Source: Bermanella sp. WJH001
GTDB lineage: Bacteria; Pseudomonadota; Gammaproteobacteria; Pseudomonadales; Oceanobacteraceae
DNA: 64,000 nt
Direction: 5' to 3'
Assembly: GCF_030070105.1 (NCBI RefSeq)
Contig: NZ_JASJOO010000002.1
Location: forward strand, 1,550,001 to 1,614,000
A program made the position numbers and the translations under genes. The notes under the pieces are model-generated. The model saw only the letters and a list, made by a program, of their open reading frames with translations. It ran no database searches and was not told where the DNA came from. Shown here in pieces: positions 54,801 to 62,850 of the stretch (positions are counted from its first letter, which is position 1; every line of letters starts with the position of its first letter).

Positions 54801-55444
54801 GCTTTGGCTGCGTTTAATGCTTCGCGTTCACTGATGGCATCATCACGACCTTGAAGCGCACTGTATAAACGACGTAGATATTGTTTTTTAGTATCGTATT
54901 TTTCTACCGCACGCTGGCCACAACGTTTCTGTAAACGTTTAAATATTTTATCTACGGCAACAACTTGTTTGTTGCCGTCTTCTTCTAATAAAAAATCACT
55001 TTGTGTGAGTTCATGGCCTGCCACAATCATTAATAAGAAGTCACTTTGGCGAGCCACCGCTTGATTGCCGGCTTTATCGATGTATGCACTGACACCAATC
55101 ACCGCTGTAAATGGCTGCCCACTTTCACCTTGTGTTGGATGAAACACTGCGGCCAAATAACCGTTGGCGCCACCTGGGCGTGCGTATGAGCCATCATCAC
55201 AACCCAAAACATAAGATGCTAAAGTACGCACTTGTTTGCCACGGCCTTTTTGCGTGGCTTCGTCTTGGCCTGGGTTGTAATTAAATAAATTATCATGGGC
55301 CGCCGTCATGATGGTTTGAATGGCATCGGCCGCTGTGGTTTTACCGCTACCGTTACCACCGCTTAATAGGTTGATGGGGCCAAAGTCAAATTCGGTAGCA
55401 GGGATATTGCCCCAATTTACGTAGACGAATTTTTTAAGAAACAT
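51809..55444 (-). CDS. mksB: MksB condensin-like SMC ATPase
   Basis: A 1211-residue SMC-like ATPase of the Mks/JetC type that compacts DNA. The N-terminal Walker A is GGNGSGKTT (29-37), followed by NYNPGQDEATQKGRGKQ, which is typical of this branch. Long coiled coils (about 300-500 and 680-900) flank a hinge-like region. The C-terminal ATPase half has signature GTGSGGQ (ending near 1078) and Walker B LVDEAFSKMDE (Asp1110, Glu1111). The start shares one base with the mksE stop (TAATG). It is the last gene of mksF-mksE-mksB. No MksG/JetD nuclease gene follows. Confidence 0.92.
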   Translation of the reverse strand: MFLKKFVYVNWGNIPATEFDFGPINLLSGGNGSGKTTAADAIQTIMTAAHDNLFNYNPGQDEATQKGRGKQVRTLASYVLGCDDGSYARPGGANGYLAAVFHPTQGESGQPFTAVIGVSAYIDKAGNQAVARQSDFLLMIVAGHELTQSDFLLEEDGNKQVVAVDKIFKRLQKRCGQRAVEKYDTKKQYLRRLYSALQGRDDAISEREALNAAKAFSRFMAYKPVKSINGFVANEILEKKDLGEAIRSVSELMKTIHAMESDAQGLIENIKVLLDAKSNSQTYIDQWIDYQVAHYVAAKSRYVEDQTAYRDAKNQQQQLRSDLNHKQNERETAEARRKQSREELVGLEARRQGIPALKDKDHLEQEITGFQKQLQQQAVLLLEQDKQLKYTLDATKSIYKTLQNTSVGVEIPALNERKFLQQGKQVMQLSDADQLDFPAILNKDMIDMSPLESHLDEGIKRQEQINQWRELWFNAELTTEGVSLRDQLARLADRREQKLQAQQKKMQQIQQDMDRLHSSQVSYPYFVEAALDAIRRECPQADPKVLCDYVEVLDQDWQNAIEGYIGGARFSIIVEEDYESDAISIVRNMPGGNRARVIQGSKAKQDADRQNVPHNSIMNLMKFEHATAKHYLMASYGSVEQAADAQVLRKTRRGLTKQGMGSGSYSMYRCDMSDTELVFGQGARERALSAKQKEFQQLAEQASQAQQSQREAQDLLLSVNQLRHLTYADQLQQMVSVNRQWRNAEKQLDQIDLSDFSLLEDEYRELAEQAQVLDQQIQTLDGELGRTAQQLKESEKRCAVLSDQQEFTAEKADANEDNLRSISKVWPDFDIEKCLVDADEEAARTTAEIAQNQQQAILSELNSRAQSLDRAINDHNQRCQTVDSIVYVPDYGDEHSAVFFQGICDVQREIDRIHNRLKNNILVEKQDKLSSLKDSFDNAFVTNLCHAIYQAISEGKRTLEEMNNELRHHKFGTDKECYWFDWEWVPEFKDYWNFFEEVIKNPSIGEGQTLFEVELSAKSAKVRSQLMEMLLSDDEQKAMRELERLSDYRNYRSYEIYKQPEGKEPIALSQYGTGSGGQLETPAYIIRSAAITSAFRFNKGDTHLRMVLVDEAFSKMDETRSKEVINYLTESLGLQLLFIMPTSKSGPFMDLISNQYVFSKVPLAAGKRGELNTRVLVDRQQCNKEKIQELWAHHRQVVRQQAELDFMEEFA

Positions 55445-56229
55445 TACTTAGACTCCTGCGCAAATACACTCGGGCTATTTTCGAAAGCCTCTTCTTCGTC
55501 ATCAATCTCGGATTCTGCTTGCTCGCTTTCGTTTGCTGTTGATGCTTCGGTTTCACCCGTTTCTGATTTTGAATCCGCTTGTTCACTGACTTCAATCTCA
55601 GCTTCTTCTTGCTCAGCCACTAGCGTGCTTAATACTTCATCACTGACGTAACTCATGATCATAGGGCGCACTTTTAACCAAAACTCAGCATGTTCTAACG
55701 CATCTTCATTCGCTAGCTGTATTAGACGCAACTGACGCAAACGGCGAAACAGGTTTTTACGTTCCGTTAATTGCTCTGGTAAACTGCGACCCAATAAATT
55801 TTTCAAGGCAATACTTAATGATTCAAGGCTTACCATGACGCAACCTTGCTCATCTACTAACCCTTCACGCAAGGCTTTGTCGTATTGTGAGCGTAATACT
55901 AATACCAAGGCCACTTCGTTTTGACTTAAGCGTACTCGCATGCCGCTATTAAACGGCTGGTCATCTTCTTCCATGCCAGGCACTTGTGCACCTGGGGGGA
56001 AACAACGGATAAATTGAAAACGACGATCATGTTGAATGCGAATCGCCATTAACGAGATATAATCTTGTACAATTTCTTCAATGCGAAGATAGCGGTCATA
56101 CAGCACTTGCTCGACCTGTGATTCGTCACGACAGATCACTCCATAATCCATTAAACGAATTACCAATTCGCTGAATTCTTTAAGCTGTACGCCTTCTTTT
56201 TCTAATAACTGTTCTATTTTATTTAACAT
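55444..56229 (-). CDS. mksE: MksE condensin subunit (DUF4194)
   Basis: Small winged-helix accessory subunit that links the kleisin to the SMC heads. The ATG at 56229 ([13 protein letters not shown]) is chosen because AGGA lies five bases ahead, giving 261 residues; a longer start is open but unlikely. The core (about 15-200) contains [18 protein letters not shown] and [17 protein letters not shown], followed by a Glu/Ser-rich tail (about 205-261) that is probably disordered. It is translationally coupled to mksB. Confidence 0.88.
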   Translation of the reverse strand: MLNKIEQLLEKEGVQLKEFSELVIRLMDYGVICRDESQVEQVLYDRYLRIEEIVQDYISLMAIRIQHDRRFQFIRCFPPGAQVPGMEEDDQPFNSGMRVRLSQNEVALVLVLRSQYDKALREGLVDEQGCVMVSLESLSIALKNLLGRSLPEQLTERKNLFRRLRQLRLIQLANEDALEHAEFWLKVRPMIMSYVSDEVLSTLVAEQEEAEIEVSEQADSKSETGETEASTANESEQAESEIDDEEEAFENSPSVFAQESK

Positions 56230-56282
56230 ATTAGTCCTGGCCCATCTGCGAGCGTTGTTGGTGCCTGAGCACACAATAGTCT

Positions 56283-57761
56283 CTACGCCGCAGCGTTTTC
56301 TTTTTTAATTAGGCGAATGCTGAACACATCTTTTTGTTCGAAGTATTCATCTGATTTTTGATCCACCCAATTTAATTCAAAATGGTATTCGCTGGATAAG
56401 TTATCCACCGCGCCCACACTCACCACATGAGCAATGGCTAACAAATCAGCCGCTGAATTAACTGGTATTTCGCTTGAGCTGATTTCATCTCGTGAAATAA
56501 ATTGCTCAACCATATAGCGACGCACTTGGTTGTTATTAACAAAAAATGCTTGATCCAGCGCTTGCTGTACATACAACTCACGACGGCTATCTTGATCGAC
56601 ACTTTCTAAGCCTTCATCCACACCATCGTCAATCACGGTACGACGCCTTGGTGCTTGTAAGCGCACTTGGTTTGGATCAATAAAGCGTAACTGTGGCACG
56701 GCCATCATAGATGACACATGCTCAAGCTGAGCGTTTTGCTCGTCTTGAGATAACGATGACAAGTGTTTGCACACACTTACCACATCATTGTGTTTTTGAC
56801 TGGCCAAATAACTCATTTGGCGAATAATAATATCGGCGCGCTTAGTAAAGTTTTGCAGCGACTTTCGCACCAGTGGTAATACATGCTCACAGGCGCTTTT
56901 TAAACGGTGTTCAATATCATCCAGCACCGACCACAATACAGAGCTATTACCTTGAACTTGTTCGGGTAATAATTCACGCAAGCGTTTTTCGGCTTTGGCT
57001 TTGGCACTTTTGGGGCTGGCTTTAATTTGATCCACCAGCTGGCTGATTTGATCACGGTATTTTTCAACGTTATCGGCCGATAAGCGCACGGCCAAGTCTG
57101 GCTGAAAGCGTTTTTCCATAAAATCAAAAAACTGATCACTGGCTTTTTGCACCAGCATTTGTCCTTCCATTTCACGCACAAGGGCACGCTTACGCTCATC
57201 CAATTCACTTATTACATCAGTAAAGTCACTGATGATGCGCTCTGAGTATTCGTATGCGTCCAGCAGATCATAGACCTCACCGTGCTCAAGAAAGCTTTCA
57301 AGGGCGTTACGCACATTTCGGGTGTTACGGTGGCGAGCCACCTGTTGTGTCTGTTTGCCTTCAAGGAAGGGTTCTACAAAATGGCGACCCCAGCGGCTAA
57401 AACTGAAACTGGATTGCAATGTGGCTTCATCGACTTGTTTTTCGATCCAACCGTGCTCCAGCAACGTATTAAGTAACCAAGCAGCTAGCTCTCGGTGGGT
57501 TTTAAAGCGACCTTCTTCATCTTCATCGTCACTTTGCATCACCGGAGCACGCACTAAAGCCTCGCTAAAAATGTTGATCATGGTCTCACGGCTTAACGCC
57601 TGACCATACTCAGCACTGCCCGCGTGGCTAGAGGAGTAAAGCTGCTTATACAGTTCACGCAGGCACTCCACCATTTGCTCGCGATACTTACTGGTGAGCG
57701 GGCGAAAAAACTGACTGCGTTCCTGTTCAAAAAACATACTAATATAAGGCTCGAGCGACAA
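56283..57761 (-). CDS. mksF: MksF kleisin (JetA-like)
   Basis: A 492-residue kleisin-type subunit of the Mks complex. A winged-helix N-terminal part (about 1-130; [22 protein letters not shown]), a long helical middle (about 150-340) and a C-terminal domain (about 420-492; [24 protein letters not shown]) fit the family. The longest frame begins with TTG; an ATG eight codons in (57737) is the alternative, and neither has a ribosome site. It is the first gene of the operon and divergent from cbiX. Confidence 0.87.
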   Translation of the reverse strand: MSLEPYISMFFEQERSQFFRPLTSKYREQMVECLRELYKQLYSSSHAGSAEYGQALSRETMINIFSEALVRAPVMQSDDEDEEGRFKTHRELAAWLLNTLLEHGWIEKQVDEATLQSSFSFSRWGRHFVEPFLEGKQTQQVARHRNTRNVRNALESFLEHGEVYDLLDAYEYSERIISDFTDVISELDERKRALVREMEGQMLVQKASDQFFDFMEKRFQPDLAVRLSADNVEKYRDQISQLVDQIKASPKSAKAKAEKRLRELLPEQVQGNSSVLWSVLDDIEHRLKSACEHVLPLVRKSLQNFTKRADIIIRQMSYLASQKHNDVVSVCKHLSSLSQDEQNAQLEHVSSMMAVPQLRFIDPNQVRLQAPRRRTVIDDGVDEGLESVDQDSRRELYVQQALDQAFFVNNNQVRRYMVEQFISRDEISSSEIPVNSAADLLAIAHVVSVGAVDNLSSEYHFELNWVDQKSDEYFEQKDVFSIRLIKKENAAA

Positions 57762-57931
57762 ATAAAGGGCACAACTTTACCTGAATTCCCCTCCTACGGG
57801 AAAGGGAATAACTGCCAATTTTCAGACATTGAGAAGGGGTGATGATATTTCCCCAATTGATGGGAAAAAGGTATGGTTAGCCCCATGATTAAACCGCTCA
57901 GATAGCCAATCTGGGAGACCTAAGGATTCAC

Positions 57932-58297
57932 ATGAAAGCGTTATTATTGATCGCCCACGGTTCACGAAAAGTTAGCTCAAATCAAGAAGTGGCGGATTTG
58001 GCTGACAAACTCAAACAACAAACTAGCCCTTTTGCCTTGGTTACCCATGGTTTTTTAGAGCTCACCAGCCCAAAAGTGCCTGATGCTGTGGCCAAGTTGG
58101 TTGAAGAAGGGGCAAAAGAGGTGACCATATTGCCTTACTTTTTAGCCGCAGGTATGCACGTGACCGAGGATTTACCTGAGCTTTTAAGCGAAGCCAAAGC
58201 CAATTACCCACAAGTGACGTTTACGTTATTAGAGCACCTAGGGGCGGCTGACCTGATGCCGAGTTGGATTTTGCAGCAGGCTGCTCGGGATAAATAA
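57932..58297 (+). CDS. cbiX: CbiX-type small chelatase
   Basis: A 121-residue CbiX(S)-like protein. Metal-site residues are seen in LLIAHGSRKVSSNQEV and the later YFLAAGMHVTEDLP. Small CbiX proteins act as homodimers and insert cobalt or iron into sirohydrochlorin-type rings. There is no cobalamin or siroheme gene nearby, so the physiological metal is uncertain. An AAGGA-type site precedes the ATG. Confidence 0.87.
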   Translation: MKALLLIAHGSRKVSSNQEVADLADKLKQQTSPFALVTHGFLELTSPKVPDAVAKLVEEGAKEVTILPYFLAAGMHVTEDLPELLSEAKANYPQVTFTLLEHLGAADLMPSWILQQAARDK

Positions 58298-58324
58298 TTG
58301 ATTAGGTTTGCAAGCGCTAACACT

Positions 58325-58341
58325 GTGGGCGCATAGCCCAC
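58325..58341. repeat. GTGGGC/GCCCAC palindrome after cbiX
   Basis: GTGGGC-GCATA-GCCCAC lies 28 bases after the cbiX stop and next to the following palindrome. It may be part of a composite repeat or of a terminator, but no T run follows. Confidence 0.5.
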
Positions 58342-58354
58342 CTCAAATCCTGGT

Positions 58355-58372
58355 GTCGGGCGCTGCCCCGAC
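58355..58372. repeat. GTCGGG/CCCGAC palindrome related to the mksB repeats
   Basis: GTCGGG-CGCTGC-CCCGAC followed by CTACTATG. On the minus strand it reads GTAGGTCGGG, the same head as the repeats at 51.7 kb, so the two places carry members of one family. Confidence 0.65.
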
Positions 58373-58397
58373 CTACTATGATGGGTTATAAAATCCC

Positions 58398-58766
58398 TTA
58401 AACGGCATTCATTAATACAGCCACCATGGCAAGGGTGGCAGGTAATCCTTGAACAATTAAAATGGATTTCTTAGCCGTGGCTCCACCATAAACAGCCGCC
58501 ACCATGACACAAGCCAAAAAGAATACTTGAATCTGAAAAGCAAACTCTGGGTTACTGTGAATGAGCCCCCAAAACAAACCAACGGCTAAAAAGCCATTAT
58601 ATAAACCTTGGTTGGCGGCTAGCACCTTGGTACTTTCGGCGTCTTCTTTTGACATACCAAAGGTTTTCATGCCTTTGGGCGTGGTCCATAAAAACATTTC
58701 AAGCACTAAAATATAAACATGTTCAATGGCCACTAATAATACAAGGGCAGTTGCTAAGTATTCCAT
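58398..58766 (-). CDS. DUF1304 membrane protein
   Basis: A 122-residue protein with four helices (ATALVLLVAIEHVYILVLEMF, GLYNGFLAVGLFWGL, FFLACVMVAAVYGG, ATLAMVAVLM), matching the DUF1304 family, including its conserved NQGLYNGFLA. It is an inner-membrane protein of unknown function. AAAGGAAA lies before the start. It stands alone. Confidence 0.87.
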   Translation of the reverse strand: MEYLATALVLLVAIEHVYILVLEMFLWTTPKGMKTFGMSKEDAESTKVLAANQGLYNGFLAVGLFWGLIHSNPEFAFQIQVFFLACVMVAAVYGGATAKKSILIVQGLPATLAMVAVLMNAV

Positions 58767-58837
58767 GGGGTTTCCTTTTTATAGTTATATTTGAATTAAT
58801 AGCATAGCCCTGTAACCAAAACTACAAAAGCGATAAA

Positions 58838-59560
58838 TTAAAACCGATATCCCGCGTTAAGGGTAGAAACTTGATAGGAGTAATTTGTTTCGGCGTATAA
58901 CTTAACATCAAGTCCAACTTGAACGCTCTTAAGTTTCAGTCTGATAAACCCACCAACATACGGTGAAATTCCGCTGTCTTTGAACGTGCTTTTTTCTGAT
59001 ACGGTAATGGTTTCGACACTACCCACCTGAGTCACAATAGCACCATCATCGGTTTCATAGGTTAAGTGCTTTTGCAGAATGTCTTGTTTTTCCCAGTACT
59101 TGATACCCATGCTCGGGCCAAAGTTAAACTTTTTATAGGGCTTTGCAATGTAGTATGCACCTAACTGAACACTTTGTGCTTTTAAGCTCGCGGTTGCACT
59201 AACGTATCCTGGAGAGCGATCACCAACCGGGTTAATAATGCTAAGGTTTTTAGCATCTGATAAACGCGTATCATCCATATAAGCATAAGAGAAATAGGCC
59301 GCCAGCGTATTTTTTTCAATACTCACACTTACGCTTTTTGCGCTAGGGTTTGCAGGTAAGTATGTTCGACCAATTCTGGCGATAAATTCACGATCAATAT
59401 GATCGTCGGCAAAAGATGTGGCGGCCTGTTCCAGATTAAGAATTTGATTTTTTGATGAAATTTTATGTGTTTCACTACCCAGGGTAATAACATACGTTAA
59501 ATCATCCATTGCCCACACTGGCGTACTTAATAATAAGCATAGCAATATTGTGTACTTCAT
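58838..59560 (-). CDS. Unknown exported beta-rich protein, probable outer-membrane barrel
   Basis: A 240-residue protein with signal peptide (about 1-17, LLLSTPVWA). The C-terminal strand ends in GYRF, the terminal Phe used by barrel proteins for insertion. Strands such as LAAYFSYAYMDD, VQLGAYYIAKPYKKFNFGPSMGIKYW and VGLDVKLYAETNYSY support a small barrel. No family recognised. It lies between a DUF1304 gene and the trpC terminator. Confidence 0.72.
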   Translation of the reverse strand: MKYTILLCLLLSTPVWAMDDLTYVITLGSETHKISSKNQILNLEQAATSFADDHIDREFIARIGRTYLPANPSAKSVSVSIEKNTLAAYFSYAYMDDTRLSDAKNLSIINPVGDRSPGYVSATASLKAQSVQLGAYYIAKPYKKFNFGPSMGIKYWEKQDILQKHLTYETDDGAIVTQVGSVETITVSEKSTFKDSGISPYVGGFIRLKLKSVQVGLDVKLYAETNYSYQVSTLNAGYRF

Positions 59561-59612
59561 ATAAATCCATTTACTGTATTAAGCTAACGAGCAGACTTAG
59601 CTAATAAAACAC

Positions 59613-59651
59613 AAAAAAAAGCGCACTTAAAATATTCAAAGCGCGCTTTTA
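59613..59651 (-). terminator. Terminator of trpDC
   Basis: On the minus strand AAAAGCGC/GCGCTTTT with an 18-base loop is followed by more T, 22 bases after the trpC stop. Confidence 0.8.
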
Positions 59652-59673
59652 TGACACCACTAACAATCAATTA

Positions 59674-60471
59674 TTAATAAAATAATTTTTTCAAATGCGC
59701 ACCTGGGTCATCCGCACGCATAAAGGTTTCGCCTACTAAAAAGCTATGAACGTTTTTATCACGCATCGCCTTCACATCTTCTTGGCCAAGAATACCACTC
59801 TCAGTCACCAGCAACGTACCTTTAGGTACTTTTGGTAATAGGTTAAACGTGGTATCAAGGCTTAACTCAAAGGTGTGTAGATTGCGGTTATTAATGCCTA
59901 AAATATTTGGCGGTAAATCCATGGCCCGTTCAAATTCGGCTTCGTCATGAACTTCAACCAACACATCCATACCCAACTCAAGGGCACAGTGATTCAGCTC
60001 TTGCATTTGTGCATCTGACAATGCAGATACAATTAACAAAATACAATCGGCTTCAATGGCTCGGGCTTCAACAATTTGATATGGGTCCACCATAAAATCT
60101 TTACGCAATACAGGTAATGAACAAGCTTGGCGTGCTTGCTGTAAAAACGCATCACTACCTTGGAAAAAGTCCACATCGGTCAGTACTGACAAACACGCTG
60201 CACCACCTTGCTCATACGACTGTGCAATTTCAGCCGGTACAAAATGCTCACGCAACACGCCTTTACTTGGGGATGCTTTTTTAATTTCGGAAATAACCGC
60301 AGGATCACCCGCGGCAATTTTAGCTTCCAGAGCTGCTTTAAAACCGCGCGGTTTATCACTGTACTTTGCTTGATTGGCTAATTCATTGATGGAGACGTTA
60401 GCAGAACGCTCTTTTACTTCTTGCCATTTACGATCAATGATTTTTTTTAAAATTGTCGGTGTATTCATCAT
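59674..60471 (-). CDS. trpC: Indole-3-glycerol phosphate synthase
   Basis: Ring closure step of tryptophan synthesis. The TIM-barrel enzyme has [45 protein letters not shown] and VTESGI, all typical. It is monofunctional, not fused to TrpF. The ATG at 60471 (a second ATG follows at 60468) is preceded by AAGTGAAG; the longer TTG frame is rejected. It lies 24 bases after trpD in one operon. Confidence 0.96.
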   Translation of the reverse strand: MMNTPTILKKIIDRKWQEVKERSANVSINELANQAKYSDKPRGFKAALEAKIAAGDPAVISEIKKASPSKGVLREHFVPAEIAQSYEQGGAACLSVLTDVDFFQGSDAFLQQARQACSLPVLRKDFMVDPYQIVEARAIEADCILLIVSALSDAQMQELNHCALELGMDVLVEVHDEAEFERAMDLPPNILGINNRNLHTFELSLDTTFNLLPKVPKGTLLVTESGILGQEDVKAMRDKNVHSFLVGETFMRADDPGAHLKKLFY

Positions 60472-60495
60472 TACTTCACTTTTAAATACGGGCAA

Positions 60496-61533
60496 TTAAG
60501 CGTCTAAAAATACGCGAGAAAATGCAGCCAGTTCATTTAGTTTTTCAAGAGCCAAGCCCGTTGAAACCGCATCTTCTGCCATGGACACACCTTCGGCTAA
60601 CGAGCTTGCCAAGTTAGCCGCATAAATAGCGGCACCTGCGTTTAGCGCAATGAGGTCTGCGGCTTTTATACCCGCTTCGGTTTCACGCTTGCCCAGTGCA
60701 TCTTTAATTAACGCTAAGCTTTGCTCTGCACTGTCTACCGATAACCCCACTAAACTCTGGCTTTTGATACCAAAGTCTTCAGGGGTGATTTCATATTCAC
60801 TTACCACACCATCTTTTAATTCGGCCACACGGGTGGCAGATGCCAAACTGATTTCATCTAAACCGTCTTTTGCGTGAACCACTAAAACATGGTTTGAACC
60901 TAAACGGCCCAATACTTCTGCTAATGGTTTACACAAGTCGCCATTAAATACCCCTAGCACTTGGTTAGGAACACTGGCTGGATTGGTAATTGGACCAAGC
61001 ATGTTAAAGATGGTGCGCATGGCCAATTCTTTACGTGGGCCAATGGCGTGCTTCATCGCACCATGATGGGCAGGGGCAAACATAAAACCCACACCAATTT
61101 CATTAATGGCACGGGTCACTTGTTCGGCGGTTAAATTTAAGTTCACGCCAGCCGCTTCTAACACATCGGCACTGCCGGTGGTCGAAGATACACTTCGGTT
61201 GCCGTGTTTAGCGACCTTACCGCCTGCCGCGGCCACCACAAACGCAGCAGCAGTTGAGACGTTAAAAATATTGGCACCATCACCGCCGGTACCACAAGTG
61301 TCTACCAAGTGTTCGTCGTTAATGGAAACAGGCGTGGCCAACTCACGCATCACACGGGCAGCACCTGTGATCTCATCAATGGTTTCGCCCTTCATGCGTA
61401 ACGCCACCAAAAAACCGCCAATTTGCGCGTCACTGGCTTCGCCTGTCATGATGGTTTTCATCACGGCCATCATTTGCTCTTCGCTTAAGTTTTGACGAGC
61501 AACGACTGTGTTTAAAGCTTGTTTCATATCCAT
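60496..61533 (-). CDS. trpD: Anthranilate phosphoribosyltransferase
   Basis: Joins anthranilate and PRPP, second step of tryptophan synthesis. The ATG at 61533 ([11 protein letters not shown]) has AAGGA eight bases ahead and gives 345 residues; an upstream frame adding 61 residues is not family-like. Motifs [36 protein letters not shown] and [13 protein letters not shown] are present. trpE and trpG, often just upstream, are missing here; the 318 bases before the gene hold no open frame. Confidence 0.97.
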   Translation of the reverse strand: MDMKQALNTVVARQNLSEEQMMAVMKTIMTGEASDAQIGGFLVALRMKGETIDEITGAARVMRELATPVSINDEHLVDTCGTGGDGANIFNVSTAAAFVVAAAGGKVAKHGNRSVSSTTGSADVLEAAGVNLNLTAEQVTRAINEIGVGFMFAPAHHGAMKHAIGPRKELAMRTIFNMLGPITNPASVPNQVLGVFNGDLCKPLAEVLGRLGSNHVLVVHAKDGLDEISLASATRVAELKDGVVSEYEITPEDFGIKSQSLVGLSVDSAEQSLALIKDALGKRETEAGIKAADLIALNAGAAIYAANLASSLAEGVSMAEDAVSTGLALEKLNELAAFSRVFLDA

Positions 61534-61851
61534 GGGGATATCCTTCGTATTGATTTGGGAAATTACAGCAAGAGTATGAGGCAGCCCACTAACGCCATCG
61601 CCACAAAAAAGACAACATGTTGGACGAAATAATACAGTGGAACGTACCCATGGCCATTTCCCAATACACAGGTGAAAAATTGCGCTCACTATACCAGCCT
61701 CGCCCCATGGCTCCAAGCTTAGGCCTGTTCAGTTAGGGTCATATGAGCTTTAATCAAGGTAATTCAATTTACGCTCTTACTTTATATTGACCAAGCAGTC
61801 AGCTTTATTTAGTTTAAGGCCCATTGTTACCATGAAAACTAAGGTGTCATC
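61534..61851. other. Divergent trpD-puuE intergenic region
   Basis: 318 bases with no recognised gene, RNA or strong hairpin. It should carry the trpDC promoter on the minus strand and the puuE promoter on the plus strand. No trp leader peptide with consecutive Trp codons was seen. Confidence 0.5.
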
Positions 61852-62751
61852 ATGAGCTACCCAAGAGATATGATCGGCTACGGCCCTCATCCCACAAAGA
61901 CACAATGGCCAAATAAGGCAAAAATCGCCGTACAGTTTGTGATCAATTATGAAGAAGGCGGTGAAAATTGCATCTTGCATGGCGATGATGCCAGTGAAGC
62001 CTTTTTATCTGAAATAGTGGGAGCACAAGCCTTACAGGGTGTGCGTCACATGAACATGGAGTCCATCTATGAATATGGCTCACGGGCTGGCTTTTGGCGT
62101 TTGCATCGCATGTTCACCGAGCGCAAATTGCCGGTAACCGTATTTGGCGTGGCCATGGCACTTGAGCGTAACCCTGAGGCCGTTGAGGCCATGCTCAAAG
62201 CCGATTGGGAAATCGCCAGCCACGGCTTGCGCTGGATTGACTATCAATACGTGCCTGAGTCCATTGAGAAAGAACACATCGAACAAGCCCTTGAGATCCA
62301 CCAACAAGTCACCGGCAAGCTACCCGCGGGCTGGTACACAGGTCGCATGAGCCCCAATACTCGCCGCTTAGTGGTTGAAACGGGCAAGCTGCTGTACGAC
62401 GCCGACTCCTACGCCGATGACTTACCTTATTGGTTACATGAGTTTGAAAAACCCCACTTAGTTGTGCCTTACACCCTAGATGCTAACGACATGCGCTTTG
62501 CATCGCCGCAAGGTTTTAACAGTGGTGACCAGTTCTTTAGTTATTTGAAAGACAGTTTTGATGTGCTGTATGCCGAGGGCAGCGACACCCCAAAAATGAT
62601 GAGCATTGGTTTACATTGCCGCCTAGTGGGTCGCCCAGGGCGCGCCGCTTCACTTGCGCGCTTTTTAGATTACGTGATGCAACATGACGATGCTTGGGTA
62701 TGTACCCGTGAAGACATTGCCAAACATTGGATAGCACACCACCCAGCTTAA
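61852..62751 (+). CDS. puuE: Allantoinase PuuE-like polysaccharide-deacetylase-fold protein
   Basis: A 299-residue enzyme with the polysaccharide-deacetylase fold but the sequence features of the PuuE allantoinase: YPRDMIGYGPHPTKTQWP, VQFVINYEEGGENCILHGDD, EYGSRAGFWRLHRMF, WEIASHGLRWIDY and SIGLHCRLVGRPGR. PuuE opens allantoin to allantoate in purine breakdown, independent of the usual metallo-allantoinase. No other purine catabolism gene is near. AAGGTG lies before the ATG. Confidence 0.9.
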   Translation: MSYPRDMIGYGPHPTKTQWPNKAKIAVQFVINYEEGGENCILHGDDASEAFLSEIVGAQALQGVRHMNMESIYEYGSRAGFWRLHRMFTERKLPVTVFGVAMALERNPEAVEAMLKADWEIASHGLRWIDYQYVPESIEKEHIEQALEIHQQVTGKLPAGWYTGRMSPNTRRLVVETGKLLYDADSYADDLPYWLHEFEKPHLVVPYTLDANDMRFASPQGFNSGDQFFSYLKDSFDVLYAEGSDTPKMMSIGLHCRLVGRPGRAASLARFLDYVMQHDDAWVCTREDIAKHWIAHHPA

Positions 62752-62770
62752 CGCCTCAATAAAACCCATA

Positions 62771-62804
62771 AAAAAAGGTCACCTGTGAATGGGTGACCTT
62801 TTTT
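62771..62804. terminator. Bidirectional terminator after puuE
   Basis: The stem AAAAAAGGTCACC/GGTGACCTTTTTT with an eight-base loop lies between puuE and the convergent transglutaminase gene. Confidence 0.94.
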
Positions 62805-62850
62805 ATTGTGCCTGTCTCGCTCTGAAATACCTTGGCACAAACATTGGCTT

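Noticed and set aside
51809..57761. Complete Wadjet defence system
   Set aside because: The mks genes resemble JetABC but no JetD/MksG nuclease gene is present before or after the operon.
61534..61716. N-terminal extension of trpD by 61 residues
   Set aside because: Sequence is Cys/Trp-rich and unlike the family, while the ATG at 61533 has AAGGA at the right distance.
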